Shown here: piece after piece, positions 31,180 to 31,216 of the stretch
Position numbering within the stretch: position 1 is the first letter of the stretch
Layout: the number at the start of each line of letters is the position of its first letter
IMG/VR virus record: IMGVR_UViG_3300035666_000117
Span: 1 to 31,216 of that record
DNA length: 31,216 nucleotides
From: a virus
Strand: one strand, 5' to 3'
Notes under the pieces: model-generated
What the model was told of the DNA's origin: nothing
What the model saw: only the letters and a program-made list of their open reading frames with translations
The model's database searches: none
Translations under genes and position numbers: made by a program

Positions 31180-31216
31180 GGAATCTGGACCAGTGGGTGG
31201 GCTCGGGATAGCGGGT
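31136..31216 (-). CDS. C-terminal fragment of an upstream gene (5' end beyond right edge)
   Basis: The frame is open from the right edge to a stop at 31136, giving 26 residues. They end in an acidic tail (HEEEEFTNEDDSPA). This may be the end of a gene that precedes the ssDNA-binding protein. Too little remains to identify it. Confidence 0.5.
   Translation of the reverse strand, partial: TRYPEPTHWSRFHEEEEFTNEDDSPA

Overview
The window is a large part of a lytic, T7-like podovirus genome (Autographiviridae type), most likely a cyanophage of Synechococcus/Prochlorococcus-type hosts. Three things support this. All genes lie on the minus strand, in the T7 order when read from right to left: ssDNA-binding protein, endonuclease I, primase-helicase, DNA polymerase, exonuclease, portal, scaffold, capsid, tail tubes A and B, internal virion proteins, tail fibre. 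Cyanopodovirus-typical extras sit in the replication block: a small ribonucleotide reductase pair, a MazG-like pyrophosphatase, a DUF3310 protein and a thioredoxin. There are no integration genes, tRNAs, insertion sequences or CRISPR arrays. The RNA polymerase (expected beyond the right edge) and the terminase and lysis genes (not seen; probably beyond the left edge) are outside the window. No photosynthesis gene (psbA, hli) or talC was recognised.

Replication and nucleotide block (about 31216 down to 21745). A clipped acidic reading frame and a tiny basic frame precede the gp2.5-like ssDNA-binding protein. Endonuclease I (gp3), two small unknowns (one of 46 codons with a good Shine-Dalgarno), the primase-helicase (gp4), a thioredoxin-like protein, a family A DNA polymerase (gp5), an endonuclease VII-like HNH protein and a gp6-type 5'-3' exonuclease follow. 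Next come two small unknowns, DUF3310, the MazG-like enzyme and both subunits of a compact class I-like ribonucleotide reductase. Together these degrade host DNA, make dNTPs and copy and resolve the phage genome.

Virion block (about 21742 down to 1). A proline-rich gp7.3-like protein, portal, a small overlapping ORF, scaffold, major capsid protein, tail tubes A and B, internal proteins gp13 to gp16 and a tail fibre with a T7-type N-terminal domain. The fibre is followed by an accessory fibre with a duplicated module and by a long LamG plus SPRY protein that runs off the left edge. The giant gp16-like protein (1904 aa) carries a GNAT-like segment, and the lysozyme-like domain is at the C-terminus of the gp15-like protein.

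The genome is very tightly packed: most junctions are TAATG, TGATG or ATGA overlaps. The only sizeable non-coding stretch is the roughly 200-base leader before the capsid gene. A strong hairpin follows the capsid gene, where T7 has its main terminator. The points most worth following up are the reductase small subunit without the usual radical tyrosine, the polymerase with a short thumb loop beside a phage thioredoxin, the enzymatic domains in the injected proteins, the domain-by-domain base-composition mosaic in the left-edge adhesin, and the GC-rich island at the ssDNA-binding gene.
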